The notes beneath the pieces were generated by a model. The model was not told where the DNA came from. It saw nothing but the letters and a program-made list of their open reading frames with translations, and ran no database searches. The position numbers and the translations under genes were made by a program. Below, one piece after another: positions 27,044 through 35,400 of a stretch of DNA of 62,980 nucleotides. The DNA is from Planctomycetia bacterium (GTDB lineage: Bacteria; Planctomycetota; Planctomycetia; Pirellulales; UBA1268): the NCBI GenBank assembly GCA_021414115.1, contig JAIOPD010000057.1, positions 1-62,980 on the forward strand, in the 5' to 3' direction. The stretch's first letter is position 1. Each line of letters opens with the position of its first letter.

Positions 27044-29275
27044 ATGTCGACCGCCGACGCCTTTCGTTCGAGCACGACCCGCGGCGTGACCCTCCGTCGC
27101 CGTGGCGATCTCGTCGTCAACCGGCAGGTCTACCAGGGGCAGGCGTGGTGGGTGGTGAAAGACCCGATCTCGCTCCACTACTTCCGGTTCCGGCCCGAGG
27201 AGTATGCCCTGCTCGAGATGCTCGACGGCCGCACGAGCCTCGATGCCCTCAAGGAGCAGTTCGAGGAGAAGTTTCCGCCGCGGCGAATCACGGTCGACGA
27301 GCTCTCGCGGTTCATCGCCACGCTGCACCGCAGCGGGCTCGTGATCGGCGATCGGCCGGGGCAGGGGCCGCAGCTCTTCGAGCGGCGGCGGCAGCGGATC
27401 TGGAAGCAGTGGATGGCGTGGCTGGCCAACATCATGTCGATGCGGTTTCGTGGCATCGACCCCGACCGGCTGCTCGCGTGGCTCGATCCCTGGTTCGGCT
27501 GGCTGTTTTCGCCGCCGGCGATCGCGGCGGCGCTCGTGTTCGTCGCCAGCGCCGTGCTGCTCGTGCTCGTCAACTTCGACATCTTTCGCTCGAAGCTGCC
27601 GGAGTTTCACCAGTTTTTCGCGGCCGGCAACTGGCTCTACCTCGCCGTGGCGCTCGGCATCACGAAGGTCCTCCACGAGTTCGGCCACGGGCTCTCCTGC
27701 AAGCACTACGGTGGCGAGTGCCATGAGATGGGCGTGATGCTGCTCGTGTTCACGCCCTGCCTCTATTGCGACGTGTCGGACAGCTGGATGCTGCCGAATA
27801 AATGGAAGCGGGCCGCGATCGGGGCGGCGGGGATGTATGTCGAGGTGATCATCGCCTCGATCGCCACCTACCTCTGGTGGAACTCGCATCCGGGCGTGTT
27901 CAACCAGCTCTGCCTCGACGTGATGTTCGTCTCCAGCGTGTCGACGATTCTGTTCAATGCTAATCCGCTGCTCCGCTATGACGGCTACTACATCCTCTCC
28001 GACATCCTGGAGATCCCGAACCTCCGGCAGAAGGCCAACACGATCCTGCAGCGGGCCGCGTCGCGGTGGTGCCTGGGCATCAAGCAGCAGGATGATCCGT
28101 TTTTGCCGCAGCGGAAGCTCGGCCTCTTCGCCCTCTACGCCGTGGCCTCGAGCCTCTATGGCTGGATGGTGACGGCGTCGATCTTTCTCTTCGTCTGGAA
28201 CGTCTTCAAGCCCTACCGGCTCGAGGTGCTGGGGCAAGTCATGGCCATGGGCGCGGTCTGGGGCCTGGTGATCCGGCCGCTCCAGGGAATCATCAAGTTC
28301 TTCACAATCCCCGGGAGGCGCGACGAAGTGAAGTCGTTGAACATGCTGGTGACGGCGGCGGTGGCGGCGGGGGTGCTCGGGGGCATCGCGCTCATCCCGC
28401 TGCCGCAGCGGGTGTGGTGCGCCACGGAGCTGCGGCCCCGCGGCGAGGAGACGGTCTATGTGCCGGTGCCCGGCAGGCTCGTGAGCCTGGCGGTGCAGCC
28501 GGGAGCGGTGGTCCGCAAGGGCGACGAGCTCGCCCGGCTGGCCAACGTCGACCTCGACCTCGAGATCGCCGACCTGGAGGGCAAGGCGACGCAATACGAA
28601 AGCCGGCTCAAGAGCCTGCAGCGGGAGCGGTTCAGCGATCCGGCGGCGGGCCTCGAGATCGGCACGGTGTCGGAGTCGCTCGCGAGCACCCGCGAGCAGC
28701 TCGACCGTAAGCGGAAAGACCGGCAGGACCTCCGGCTCGTGGCCCCCCGCGACGGCGTCGTCCTGCCGCCGGCGAGCCTCAAGCAGCCGCCCGAAGCGCC
28801 GGGCAAGCTCCCGACCTGGACGGGCAATGCCCTCGACGAGCGCAACCTCGGGGCCACGTTCCAGGAGGGCACGGTGCTCTGCATGGTGGGTGAGCCGGAG
28901 CGGTTCGAGGCGGTGATGGTGGTCGACCAGAGCGAGATGGAGTTCATCGCGGAGGGCCAGCGGGTGGATCTCAAGCTCGGCGCGTTTCCGTGGCAGACCT
29001 TCACGGGCACGGTCGATCAGATTGCGGAGACCCACATCGAGGCGGGCTCGGAGCGGCTGTCGGTGAAGGCGGGAGGCCAGGTGCCGACGGAGACCGACCC
29101 ATCGGGCCGGGAGGTGCCGATCTCGACGAGCTACGAGGCCCTGATGACGCTCGACGACGCGGAGGCCGTGTTCATCCCGGGCATGCGGGGCACCGCGCGA
29201 ATCCAAGTGGGCAGCCGCACGGTCGGCCAGTGGCTCCTGCGGCTCCTCTGGCAGACGTTCAACTTCCGGATGTGA
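27044..29275 (+). CDS. M50-type membrane metallopeptidase fused to a PqqD-like N-terminus and lipoyl/HlyD C-terminus
   Basis: A 743-residue fusion. Residues 1-110 resemble a PqqD-like winged domain (GVTLRRRGDLVVNRQVYQG…YALLEMLDGRTSLDALKEQF). Then comes the M50 membrane peptidase: zinc motif HEFGH at 211-215 in helix VLHEFGHGLSCKHYGG, and the second motif NPLLRYDGYY near 307-316, whose Asp completes the site. Six or so helices reach to about residue 460. The C-terminus is HlyD-like: lipoyl half ETVYVPVPGRLVSLAVQPG…, coiled coil, second half VAPRDGVVLPP, barrel, and a hydrophobic tail ending WQTFNFRM. It ends the operon 28 bp after the adaptor. Cleavage or export of a small peptide is a guess by analogy with PqqD-like peptide-binding domains. 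Confidence 0.85.
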   Translation: MSTADAFRSSTTRGVTLRRRGDLVVNRQVYQGQAWWVVKDPISLHYFRFRPEEYALLEMLDGRTSLDALKEQFEEKFPPRRITVDELSRFIATLHRSGLVIGDRPGQGPQLFERRRQRIWKQWMAWLANIMSMRFRGIDPDRLLAWLDPWFGWLFSPPAIAAALVFVASAVLLVLVNFDIFRSKLPEFHQFFAAGNWLYLAVALGITKVLHEFGHGLSCKHYGGECHEMGVMLLVFTPCLYCDVSDSWMLPNKWKRAAIGAAGMYVEVIIASIATYLWWNSHPGVFNQLCLDVMFVSSVSTILFNANPLLRYDGYYILSDILEIPNLRQKANTILQRAASRWCLGIKQQDDPFLPQRKLGLFALYAVASSLYGWMVTASIFLFVWNVFKPYRLEVLGQVMAMGAVWGLVIRPLQGIIKFFTIPGRRDEVKSLNMLVTAAVAAGVLGGIALIPLPQRVWCATELRPRGEETVYVPVPGRLVSLAVQPGAVVRKGDELARLANVDLDLEIADLEGKATQYESRLKSLQRERFSDPAAGLEIGTVSESLASTREQLDRKRKDRQDLRLVAPRDGVVLPPASLKQPPEAPGKLPTWTGNALDERNLGATFQEGTVLCMVGEPERFEAVMVVDQSEMEFIAEGQRVDLKLGAFPWQTFTGTVDQIAETHIEAGSERLSVKAGGQVPTETDPSGREVPISTSYEALMTLDDAEAVFIPGMRGTARIQVGSRTVGQWLLRLLWQTFNFRM

Positions 29276-29283
29276 GGGCTGCC

Positions 29284-29706
29284 GTGCGGGTCGTCCTCGA
29301 TACGAGCGTCCTCGTCGCCGCATCCCGTTCGAGCCGTGGTGCGAGCCACGAATTGATTCGGTCGATGCCTTTGGGGCGGTTCGAAGTCTGCCTGTCGGTG
29401 GCCCTGTATGCGGAGTGGATGGACGCCCTTTCGCGACCCGAGAATCGCCCTCCGCAGCTCACTTCCGCCGAGGCGGCTGGCTTTTTGCGATACCTGGCCG
29501 GGTTCTGTCATCTGCAGCCGATATACTTTCTCTGGCGACCATGTCTGGTCGATCCCGACGACGACATGGTACTGGAGTTGGCCGTGGCGGCCGGCTGTCG
29601 CCTGCTCGTCACGCACAACGTTCAGGATTTCAGCGGTTCGGATGCGTTTGGTGTGCAGGTGATGACGCCGCGCGAGTTCTTGCGACTGGTCAGGGGTGCG
29701 ACATGA
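29284..29706 (+). CDS. PIN-domain ribonuclease, toxin of a toxin-antitoxin pair
   Basis: A 140-residue protein with the PIN fold: first Asp in VVLDTSVLVAA (residues 3-13), a Glu in YAEWMDAL, and later acidic residues in LVDPDDDMVLELAVAAGCRLLVTHNVQDF, giving the acidic metal site. This is the putative toxin, PIN family type. GTG at 29284 is supported by GTGAGGG just upstream. Its stop overlaps the antitoxin start (ATGA). Confidence 0.85.
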   Translation: MRVVLDTSVLVAASRSSRGASHELIRSMPLGRFEVCLSVALYAEWMDALSRPENRPPQLTSAEAAGFLRYLAGFCHLQPIYFLWRPCLVDPDDDMVLELAVAAGCRLLVTHNVQDFSGSDAFGVQVMTPREFLRLVRGAT

Positions 29707-29942
29707 GTACGGTCACGGTCAATCTGCCGGAGTCCCTCTTGAAGCGCATCGAGGCGCTGGCCGCCGTCGAGGGTTACTCGGTCGAGCAGTTCTTGGCGAC
29801 GGCTGCGGGCGAGAAACTGGCCGTGCTCGTGACGACGGACTACCTGCGAACCGAAGCGGCTGCCGGTCGTCGGGAAGCCTTCGATCAGTACCTGGCCGCA
29901 GTGCCGGATGCGCCGGTCCAGGATTCCGATCGGATCGCCTGA
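29703..29942 (+). CDS. Antitoxin-like protein (ribbon-helix-helix type) paired with the PIN toxin
   Basis: A 79-residue protein. The N-terminus MSTVTVNLPESLLKRIEALAAVEGYSVEQFL has the strand-helix-helix pattern of ribbon-helix-helix DNA-binding antitoxins, and the C-terminal half is flexible and would wrap the toxin. It is read after the toxin with a 4-bp overlap. The toxin-first order is reversed from the most common arrangement but known for some families. Confidence 0.8.
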   Translation: MSTVTVNLPESLLKRIEALAAVEGYSVEQFLATAAGEKLAVLVTTDYLRTEAAAGRREAFDQYLAAVPDAPVQDSDRIA

Positions 29943-29976
29943 CGTCTCTGGGGATGCCGTCATTCAGCCCGTACGG

Positions 29977-30924
29977 ATGTCCACGCTCGATCGGATCACG
30001 ATCTATCCGGTGAAGAGCCTCGACGGTGTCGATGTGGCTACGGCCCGCGTGCTGCCGGCGGGTGGACTCGAGCACGACCGCCGCTGGCAGCTGGTCGACA
30101 TGGAGGGGCGTGTCCTCAATGCCAAGCGATCGCCGCTCCTGCATGCGATCCGGGCGGAGTATGACCTCGGGGACCTTGCAGGAAGCGACGCCACGGCGGC
30201 GGGGGGCGTGCCGCGGCTCGGGGCCAATGTGATCACGCTCGCGATCGATCCGGCGGCGGTCGCGGCCCGGGCGATTCCCGCGATCGAGCGGCTGGCGGGG
30301 CTCGCGGCCGACACGTTTCCGCTGGTACCGGGTCCTGACGGGCCGTGTGGCTGGCTGGCGGAGGCCTTCGGGCAGCCGGTGCTGTTATTGGAGCGGGCCG
30401 ACGGCGGGTTTCCGGACGACCGCGAGGCTGCGGGGCCCACGGTGATTTCCACGGCCACGCTCGTGGAGGTGGCGAGATGGTTTCGCCTCGACGTTGACGA
30501 GTGCCGGCGGCGCTTCCGAGCGAACCTCGAGGTCGGCGGCTGCGCCGCCTTCTGGGAAGACTCGCTCGCGAGTCCGGCAAGGCCGGAGTTGCAGCCGTCC
30601 CTGGGCGATCTCTCTCCCGATCTGCCCACGGATCCCTACGCCGACCTGCCGCCCCCGGAGCCCCGAGAGTTTGCGATCGGCGACGTTCAATTCCGGGCCA
30701 CGAACGTCTGCCGCCGGTGCGTGGTGCCGAGCCGCGACAGCCGCACGGGGGCGGTCACGGAACAGTTCCGCGACGTCTTCGAGGCCTGGCGGGGGCAAAC
30801 GCTCCCTGCCAAAGTCGACGCCTCAGGGTGGAGCCACCTCTACCGGCTGGGGGTCAACACCATCTTTCAAGACAAAGCGGGGACAGTTGGTGTTGGGGGC
30901 ATCATCACGGTTCGCTCGCAGTAG
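29977..30924 (+). CDS. MOSC domain protein, copy 1 (intact)
   Basis: A 315-residue protein. MOSC N-terminal barrel motif IYPVKSLDG (residues 7-15) and EHDRRWQLVD (about 31-40); the MOSC core has NVCRRCVVPSRDSRTG (near 250), whose Cys is the usual molybdenum-cofactor ligand in mARC-like MOSC proteins. Probably a molybdenum-dependent reductase-like or sulfur-carrier protein. The start is ATG at 29977. Its last part is near-identical to a 5'-truncated second copy at 31753-32440. Confidence 0.82.
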   Translation: MSTLDRITIYPVKSLDGVDVATARVLPAGGLEHDRRWQLVDMEGRVLNAKRSPLLHAIRAEYDLGDLAGSDATAAGGVPRLGANVITLAIDPAAVAARAIPAIERLAGLAADTFPLVPGPDGPCGWLAEAFGQPVLLLERADGGFPDDREAAGPTVISTATLVEVARWFRLDVDECRRRFRANLEVGGCAAFWEDSLASPARPELQPSLGDLSPDLPTDPYADLPPPEPREFAIGDVQFRATNVCRRCVVPSRDSRTGAVTEQFRDVFEAWRGQTLPAKVDASGWSHLYRLGVNTIFQDKAGTVGVGGIITVRSQ

Positions 30925-30938
30925 GCTCTGCGATGTGA

Positions 30939-31205
30939 CTAGCCCTGACCATCCATCGCTGCAAGGGCTTCAAGCTTTGCAAGGTTGAGTGAGCCAACTC
31001 CTCGTAGCCTCAACAGTGTGATCTGATCCCGCAGCGTCTTGTAAAGCGCAGGGTCCGTCATCGCCAAGTCGATCGGCACGTCGTCTTTCACATACCGCAC
31101 GAGTGCCGCGACCTCACCCCACCGCTTCTCCTTCAAGCGAATACCCAGCAATGCGGGATGCTCGAGCATTTCGCGGGCAATCAGTTCCTGTTCACGCGGA
31201 GTCAT
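30939..31205 (-). CDS. Small conserved-looking protein in a nucleotidyltransferase cassette
   Basis: An 88-residue, mostly helical protein (residues 3-40 and 50-82), no family recognised. It starts with ATG preceded by GAGAGG, and lies 23 bp downstream of the nucleotidyltransferase-like remnant on the same strand, so the two probably formed a two-gene cassette of toxin-antitoxin type (inference). Converges with MOSC copy 1 at 14 bp. Confidence 0.55.
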   Translation of the reverse strand: MTPREQELIAREMLEHPALLGIRLKEKRWGEVAALVRYVKDDVPIDLAMTDPALYKTLRDQITLLRLRGVGSLNLAKLEALAAMDGQG

Positions 31206-31228
31206 CGCAGCCTCTCGTTCGTTGGCAA

Positions 31229-31753
31229 TTATGTATCGACATCGTCGCTCTGGGCGATCTCGAGAAAAACCAGGTTTTCCAGAGCCTGTCTTCTGCCTGG
31301 ATTCGAAAAGGTTTCCATGACGTTGCGTACGGTCGTCATGTCGGGGCGATACTTTCCGGCAAGAAAGATCACGTCTTCTACATCTCTAGCATCGCCACGG
31401 ACCAGTTTCGAAGCGATCAGATGCTCGATCGGAGGGCGGTAGAGCTCCAATCTTCCGAGGCGTTCCATGAGCACCGGCTCGAACGTTCCGACCTGCACAG
31501 GGCCTGCCTCGACCAGCTGTACATAGGGCTTCTCAGGGGCGAGCGTTGTCTTGGGATCAAACGACAATCCAGCCGCCTCGACGGCGCGTTTCAACTCACT
31601 GAGATCGTAGTCGCTGGCAGGCTTCGATACATCGAGATCCCGAGACGTTCGATGAACAAAAACGCATGCGACCGAGCCGATGAGGCACAGCCGAATCGGC
31701 GAACCTGTGCGGCCGAGACGTTCGGCGATAGTTTCGAGAACCGCAAGCCATTG
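31229..31753 (-). pseudogene. 5'-truncated nucleotidyltransferase-like (AbiEii/DUF6036-type) gene
   Basis: The readable frame encodes about 174 residues: QWLAVLETIAERLGRTG, then CLIGSVACVFVHRTSRDLDV, the LIGs…R.t.DlDv nucleotidyltransferase signature, then LELYRPPIEHLIASKLVRGDARDVEDVIFLAG typical of AbiEii/DUF6036 proteins. No in-frame ATG, GTG or TTG precedes QWLAVL; reading upstream runs antisense into the MOSC fragment. The original N-terminus was therefore lost, probably only a few residues. It may still be translated from an unusual codon, but I call it broken. Confidence 0.65.
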
Positions 31754-32440
31754 CTCGCGATCGATCCGGCGGCGGTGGCGGCCCGGGCGATTCCCGGGAT
31801 CGAACGGCTGGCGGGGCTCGCGGCCGACACATTTCCGCTGGTACCGGGGCCCGATGGGCCGTGTGGCTGGCTGGCGGAGGTCTTCGGGCAGCCGGTGCTG
31901 TTGGTGGAGCGGGCCGACGGCGGGTTTCCGGACGACCGCGAGGCCGCGGGGCCCACGGTGATTTCCACGGCGACGCTCGCCGAGGTGGCGAAGTGGTTTC
32001 GCCTCGACGTCGACGAGTGTCGTCGCTGGTTCCGGGCGAATCTTGAGGTGGGCGAGTGCGCCGCCTTTTGGGAAGACTCGCTCGCAAGTCCGGCGCGGCC
32101 GGAGTTGCAGCCGTCGCCTGGTGAACTTCCTTCTGATCTGCCCGCCGATCCCTACGCCGACCTGCCGCCGCCGGAGCCGCGGGCATTCTCGATCGGCGAC
32201 GTCCGATTTCAGGCGACCAACGTCTGCCGCCGCTGCGTGGTGCCGAGCCGCGACAGCCGCACGGGGGCGGTCACGGAGCAGTTCCGCGACGTCTTCGAGG
32301 CCTGGCGGCGGCGGACGCTCCCTGCCACCGTGGACGTCTCGGGGTGGAGCCACCTCTACCGGCTGGGGGTGAACACAGCGATGCTCGATCCGACGGTGCC
32401 TGGGCGGATCACCGTTGCCGACCGAGTGCATGTTGTCTGA
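31753..32440 (+). pseudogene. MOSC domain gene, copy 2, lacking its 5' half
   Basis: Homology to copy 1 (30237-30924) starts abruptly at 31753 and continues to near the stop. It includes the Cys motif NVCRRCVVPSRDSRTG and GWSHLYRLGVNT; the extreme C-terminus differs. The N-terminal barrel (IYPVKSL region) and start codon are missing, replaced by the antisense nucleotidyltransferase remnant. It is open in frame, so it decayed recently or is still kept as a partial product. Confidence 0.75.
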
Positions 32441-32470
32441 GCAGCGTTAGGGAGGCCGCTACGCCGGGAG

Positions 32471-35400
32471 TCACATCAGTGTCCACTCGACTGTGGCGTC
32501 CTCCGCGAGGTTACGTCCGGCACTGGTTCGGATATCCCCATTGGCTTTTGTAAGCCGCAGTACGTATCTCCCCGACGACGCCTGGAGCCCACCGAGGTTG
32601 GTCACGGTCCATGAAGTACCGCTGCCGGTCACGCTCACGCCGCGCAGCGACACGACTTGCGGTCCGAAGCCGTCGCCCTTGTCCACCGTGAGTACGAAGT
32701 CATTCACGTCCACGCCGCGCACCGACTCGCTGAACCGCAGTTTGGTCGCGGCCACCGGTGCTGTCGTCGATCCGTCGAGCCCCAAAAAGGCAGCCCGAAG
32801 CGAGACAAGTCCTTGGACCCAGGTCACGCTCGCATTACTTTGCAACGCGGAGCCGTCGGTTCCGACAATCCCCGATCCTCCGGCGACGAGTTGCAGTTCG
32901 TATGACGTTGCCCCAGCAACAATCGGCGCGAGCCCACTGAGGCGATACGTTGACGGCGAGAGTTGGGTGAGTGAGGTGCCTACCAGGCTCACGGGCACCG
33001 TCCCTCGGAGGAGCACCAAATCGGACAGTTTCACACCAGAGACGTCCTTGTTGAAGGTGATCGTTACGGAGTTGAAAGCCGCGCCGACCGACGGTGGCGT
33101 GTCGAGCGTAATCAATGCCGTCGGGGCCGCCGGTGTCGGAAGTGTTTTCCAGTACGTGACGACAGCGGCACTCAGGCCCTCGCCAGTGGATGTCATGATC
33201 CCTGAGTCGGCAGCGGCGAGTCGCAGCACATACTCGCCGGGCGTCTGGGTGAGGTCGGCGAGGCCCCTGACCGACCAAGATACACCCGAACCAGTCACGA
33301 TGAGTCCCGTGGTCGGAATGGATGTTTTCGTTCCATTGGTGGTGCGACTGAGCTTGAAGTCCTCAGGGCCGACACCGGTGACGGCTGATGAAAAGCTGAG
33401 TTCGACGCCCACGACGGGAACCGTCCGGGGGTTCGGTGTGACGGGGCCGAACACTCCCGTGAGCGAATTTGACGACTGGGAACCGGCGTTTTGCCACGAC
33501 ACGGAAACCGGCGTGGCCAACAGGTTTCCTGCGGCATCGACGATGCCGGTTCCGGCATCCCGTAGCGTGAGCGTGTAGTTTCCTGGCGCCGCCGTCAGTG
33601 AGGACAGGTTTGCGAGTTGAAACGACGAGGTTCCCGGCACGTTGGCGACAAGATTCGCCCCGACAAGGGGTACGGTGGCGTTATTGCGGGTCAGCGTGAA
33701 GTCCGCCACGTCCACCCCATTCACCATCTCAGAGAACTTCACCGGCACGGCTGAGATTGGTCCGGACACAATCGTGGCGACCGGCCCAAGCGTCGCAGTT
33801 GGTGGCGTCAGATCAAGCGTCCAGTTGGTATTCGCCGCGGCAAGGAGAGCATTCCCCGCCACATCGGTGATCCCCGAGCCTGTCGCGACGAGCTGAAGCG
33901 TGTAGCGGCCCGCGATGCCCGTAAAGGGTGCGAGGCCAGCGATCGTGTAGGTGGCTGATGGCCCGCTCGTCGGCGTCAGCGAAACGCCCGACAGTGTGCT
34001 TAGTCGTCCTACCGAAACACCGTCCAGTGTCAGCGTGAAATCGGTGAGATCCACGCCAGAAACCGGTTCATTGAATGTCAGATCGACCGTAGAGAGCGGG
34101 GTGTTTGTAAGGGAAGGCAGTGCCTTGAACGTTGCGATCGGGGGCGAGGTGTCGGCTGTAAAGTCGTAAATCAGCCCGGTGGACGAGGACGCCCGATCAT
34201 CTATCAGAGCGTTACCGGCGAGGTCGACGATGCCAGCCTTCGACGCCGCGATCTGAAGCCGGTATTGCCCGCCGACGGAGACGAGGGTGCCGAGGGCAAG
34301 GGTCCAGGTCGTGTTGTTCGTGCCACTCGGCCCCGTCAGCCTTGCGCCGTTGAGCGACAGGCTCTGCCCATTGCGAGCGAGCAGCAGATCGGAGATGTCG
34401 AATCCACGGACCTCCTCGGTGAGCGTGATTGTCACATTTCCATTCACGGGCCCCGTGATCGACACGACCTTTGGCGGCGTGCGGTCAGACTTGATGGCGA
34501 GCGCGTTCGATGCCGTGTTGCCGTTGCCCGCGGCGTCGGTCGCCGAGTCTTTCACTATTCGCAGTCCGATGGGGCCGTCAGCGGCCGGTTGGACCTGAAA
34601 AGTGTATTCGCGCCCGCTCCCGGTGACGCCCACAACCGTGGCGGCGCCCGACGTCACCGTGAGGTCGCCGGCCGTGACCCCAGTCACATCCTCGTTGAAG
34701 ATGGCGGCGACGAGGATCGTGTTAGCACGGGTCGGGTCTCCGGAGAGACTGCTGAGGATCACGGTTGGGGAAACATTGTCGTATGTTGCCTGCACGGTGT
34801 TCGAGGCGAGGCTGAGGTTGTCCGACCCATCCTTGGCGGCGCCCGCTGCGAGGGCCACGGTAACGGGGCCTGTGGCCGCCGGGGTCACGTGGATCGTCCA
34901 TGTCGTCCCGTTCCCCGTCACACTGGCGGCCGTCCCGTTGGTGACGACAACGCCTGCGGTCGTGAGGTTGGTGACCGGCTCGCTGAAGGTGGCGGTGACG
35001 GCGAACGGGCTCTGGTTCGTGACCGCCGGCGCGGTGAGCACGACGGTGGGAGGCGTCGTGTCGCTGACGATCCGCAACGCGGTGCTCGCCGTGCTGGAGT
35101 TGCCGGCTGTGTCGTTGGCCGCGCCAGCCTCCACCGTCAGCGTGATGGGCAGGATTGGATTGCCGGGCGTCGGCGTGATGTCGAAGAGGTATTCGCGGCC
35201 GATAAGAGTACCGTTCCTCAGGTTGCCGATCGTGCCGCCTGAGATCGTGACGTCATTTGGGTTCGTGGCGACAAAGCCCGTCACGGTCTCGCTGAATACC
35301 GCTCGCACCGTGATCTTGGAAACGGTCCGTCTGTTCACGTTCAAGACCACGCCCGGCTTCGTGGCGTCCATCGTCCATGTCGTGGTCGTGTTGGCCACAA

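Noticed and set aside
26870..29323. Minus-strand open frame of 817 codons over the M50 fusion gene
   Set aside because: It is opposite a protein with clear motifs (HEFGH, NPLLRYDGYY), is full of Arg/His/Pro/Gly, and has no recognisable domain; a common shadow in high-GC DNA.
31229..32431. A 400-codon minus-strand frame reading the nucleotidyltransferase with a long N-terminal extension
   Set aside because: The extension is antisense to the MOSC fragment and shows no domain, so the gene is treated as 5'-truncated.
31103..32440. A 445-codon plus-strand frame joining cassette DNA to the second MOSC copy
   Set aside because: Only the part after 31753 resembles MOSC; the first 215 codons are antisense to the nucleotidyltransferase remnant and not a domain.
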